Assembly (NCBI RefSeq): GCF_031456275.1 | Contig: NZ_JAVDUI010000001.1 | Coordinates: 1,756,965 to 1,820,964, forward strand | Length of the DNA stretch: 64,000 nucleotides | From: Falsarthrobacter nasiphocae | GTDB taxonomy: Bacteria; Actinomycetota; Actinomycetes; Actinomycetales; Micrococcaceae | Reading direction: 5' to 3' | Part shown: in pieces, positions 62,752-64,000 of the stretch | How the letters are laid out: each line of letters starts with the position of its first letter | Position numbering within the stretch: the first letter of the stretch is position 1 | The notes under the pieces: model-generated | What the model saw: only the letters and a program-made list of their open reading frames with translations | The model's database searches: none | What the model was told of the DNA's origin: nothing | Translations under genes and position numbers: made by a program

Positions 62752-64000
62752 ATGGCAAGTAGCACTCGCGCGTCAATCGCACGACACCATCACTACGCAA
62801 AGGACACCGTGGCGGAACTCCCCGATCAGGGCCAAGGCGAATCCTCGCCCCGCGCCTCGTCGCTCGACCCCATCGACCGCATCCTGGCCACCGAGGACGC
62901 CCCGCGCGGCTCCGTCTTCGCATCTCGCCGCGCACTCGCGCTGAGTGAGCTTGACCGCGAGCACTCCGAGTCAGACGGCGACCAGGCGGATCTCGCCGAA
63001 CGCCGCGCCCTGCGCCGAGTCGCGGGGCTCTCCACGGAGCTCGAGGACGTCACCGAGGTCGAGTACCGCCAGCTGCGCCTGGAGAAGGTCGTCCTCGCGG
63101 GGCTCTGGACCGAAGGCACCCTCGCGGACGCCGAGAACTCCCTCCTCGAACTCGCCGCCCTCGCCGAGACGGCGGGCTCCGAGGTCATGGACGGGATCGT
63201 CCAGCGCCGCACCAAGCCGGACCCGGGCACCTTCCTCGGCTCCGGCAAGGCGGAGGAGCTCAAGGACATCGTTGCGGCCACGGGCGCGGACACAGTCGTG
63301 ATCGACGCCGAGCTGGCGCCGTCACAGCGCCGCGCTCTAGAGGATGTGGTCAAGGTCAAGGTCATCGACCGCACCGCGCTCATCCTCGACATCTTCGCCC
63401 AGCACGCCAAGTCCCGCGAGGGCAAGGCCCAAGTGGAGCTCGCTCAGCTCGAATACCTCTTGCCGCGACTGCGCGGCTGGGGAGAGTCCATGTCCCGCCA
63501 GGCCGGCGGCCGCGTCGGCGCAGCGGGCGGCGGCATCGGCTCGCGCGGACCGGGTGAGACGAAGATCGAGCTCGACCGCCGACGCATCCGCACGCGCATG
63601 GCCAAGCTCCGGCGCGAGATCGAGGGCATGAAGCCGGCCCGCGAGGCCAAGCGGGCCAACCGTCGGCGCAACTCGGTTCCCAGCGTCGCCATCGCCGGCT
63701 ACACCAACGCGGGCAAGTCCTCCCTGCTCAACCGGCTGACGAGCGCAGGCGTCCTCGTGGAGAACGCCCTCTTCGCGACGCTCGACCCCACGGTCCGCCA
63801 CACGCAGACCCCGGACGGGATCGGGTACACGCTCGCGGACACGGTCGGGTTCGTTCGCTCCCTGCCCACGCAGCTGGTGGAGGCCTTCCGCTCCACGCTT
63901 GAGGAGGTCGCGGACTCGGACCTCATCCTGCACGTCGTGGACGTCTCCCACCCGGACCCCGAGGGCCAGATCCAGGCCGTGCGCCAGGTCCTCGCCGAGG
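62752..64000 (+). CDS. hflX: GTPase HflX, 3' end outside the window
   Basis: The open frame runs to the last base of the window (about 416 codons, no stop), so the gene is truncated by the window end. The N-terminal HflX domain has GTFLGSGKAEELKDIV and DRTALILDIFAQHAKSREGK. The central segment is RGPGETKIELDRRRI. The G domain has GYTNAGKS (about residue 316), FATLDPT and ADTVGFVRSLP. HflX splits or rescues ribosomes under stress. ATG 62752 has a strong GGAGGA site; GTG 62809 in the same frame is an alternative giving a shorter N-terminus. Confidence 0.93.
   Translation, partial: MASSTRASIARHHHYAKDTVAELPDQGQGESSPRASSLDPIDRILATEDAPRGSVFASRRALALSELDREHSESDGDQADLAERRALRRVAGLSTELEDVTEVEYRQLRLEKVVLAGLWTEGTLADAENSLLELAALAETAGSEVMDGIVQRRTKPDPGTFLGSGKAEELKDIVAATGADTVVIDAELAPSQRRALEDVVKVKVIDRTALILDIFAQHAKSREGKAQVELAQLEYLLPRLRGWGESMSRQAGGRVGAAGGGIGSRGPGETKIELDRRRIRTRMAKLRREIEGMKPAREAKRANRRRNSVPSVAIAGYTNAGKSSLLNRLTSAGVLVENALFATLDPTVRHTQTPDGIGYTLADTVGFVRSLPTQLVEAFRSTLEEVADSDLILHVVDVSHPDPEGQIQAVRQVLAE

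Overview
The window is one chromosomal segment from a high-GC actinobacterium. The best fit is the order Micrococcales, probably a Micrococcaceae relative. I infer this from codon use rich in G and C at third positions, from -10 hexamers of the TAGNNT type, from a LexA box of the actinobacterial type, and from the gene order rpsB-tsf-pyrH-frr-cdsA, dxr-rseP-ispG, rimP-nusA-ylxR-infB-rbfA-truB, ribF-rpsO-pnp-pepR-dapB and rnj-ftsK-pgsA-cinA-clgR-DUF3046-recA-recX-miaB-miaA-dapF-hflX. Species cannot be named from this alone.

Layout. 1-12.4 kb is a mixed block: a Tat-secreted protein, an MMPL transporter, a secreted PepSY-like protein, an FMN glutamate synthase-like protein, membrane proteins, a sugar porter, and a DMT transporter coupled to a GT4 glycosyltransferase. 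12.6-14.8 kb holds a CAU tRNA, an acyl-CoA dehydrogenase and an M23-like protein whose reading frame runs antisense into the dehydrogenase. 15.1-27.5 kb holds translation, phospholipid and isoprenoid genes (rpsB to proS). 27.5-30.8 kb holds a TSUP exporter, a PRC-barrel protein with LEA-like repeats and a DUF4439-like membrane protein. 31.1-38.5 kb is the rimP to truB cluster plus two small membrane proteins.

38.55-40.93 kb is the accessory part. A cassette of lower GC content is bounded by 48-bp imperfect direct repeats (44 of 48 identical). One repeat is the 3' end of the preceding gene, stop codon included. The cassette encodes a secreted cationic protein and a small two-helix membrane protein with a 4-bp gene overlap, behind a promoter with two palindromes. 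This looks like a bacteriocin-immunity or toxin-protection pair. An intact IS1249-like element has since inserted next to its terminator, with 23-bp inverted repeats and 8-bp target duplications.

41-64 kb returns to conserved genes: ribF, rpsO, a structured leader and pnp, pepR, a low-molecular-weight tyrosine phosphatase, dapB, dapA, rnj, ftsK, pgsA, cinA, clgR, recA with an SOS box, recX (apparently starting at CTG), miaB, miaA, dapF, an RsmC-like methyltransferase, and hflX cut by the window end. At least nine genes have a TANNNT hexamer 5-7 nt before the start codon, which suggests leaderless mRNAs.
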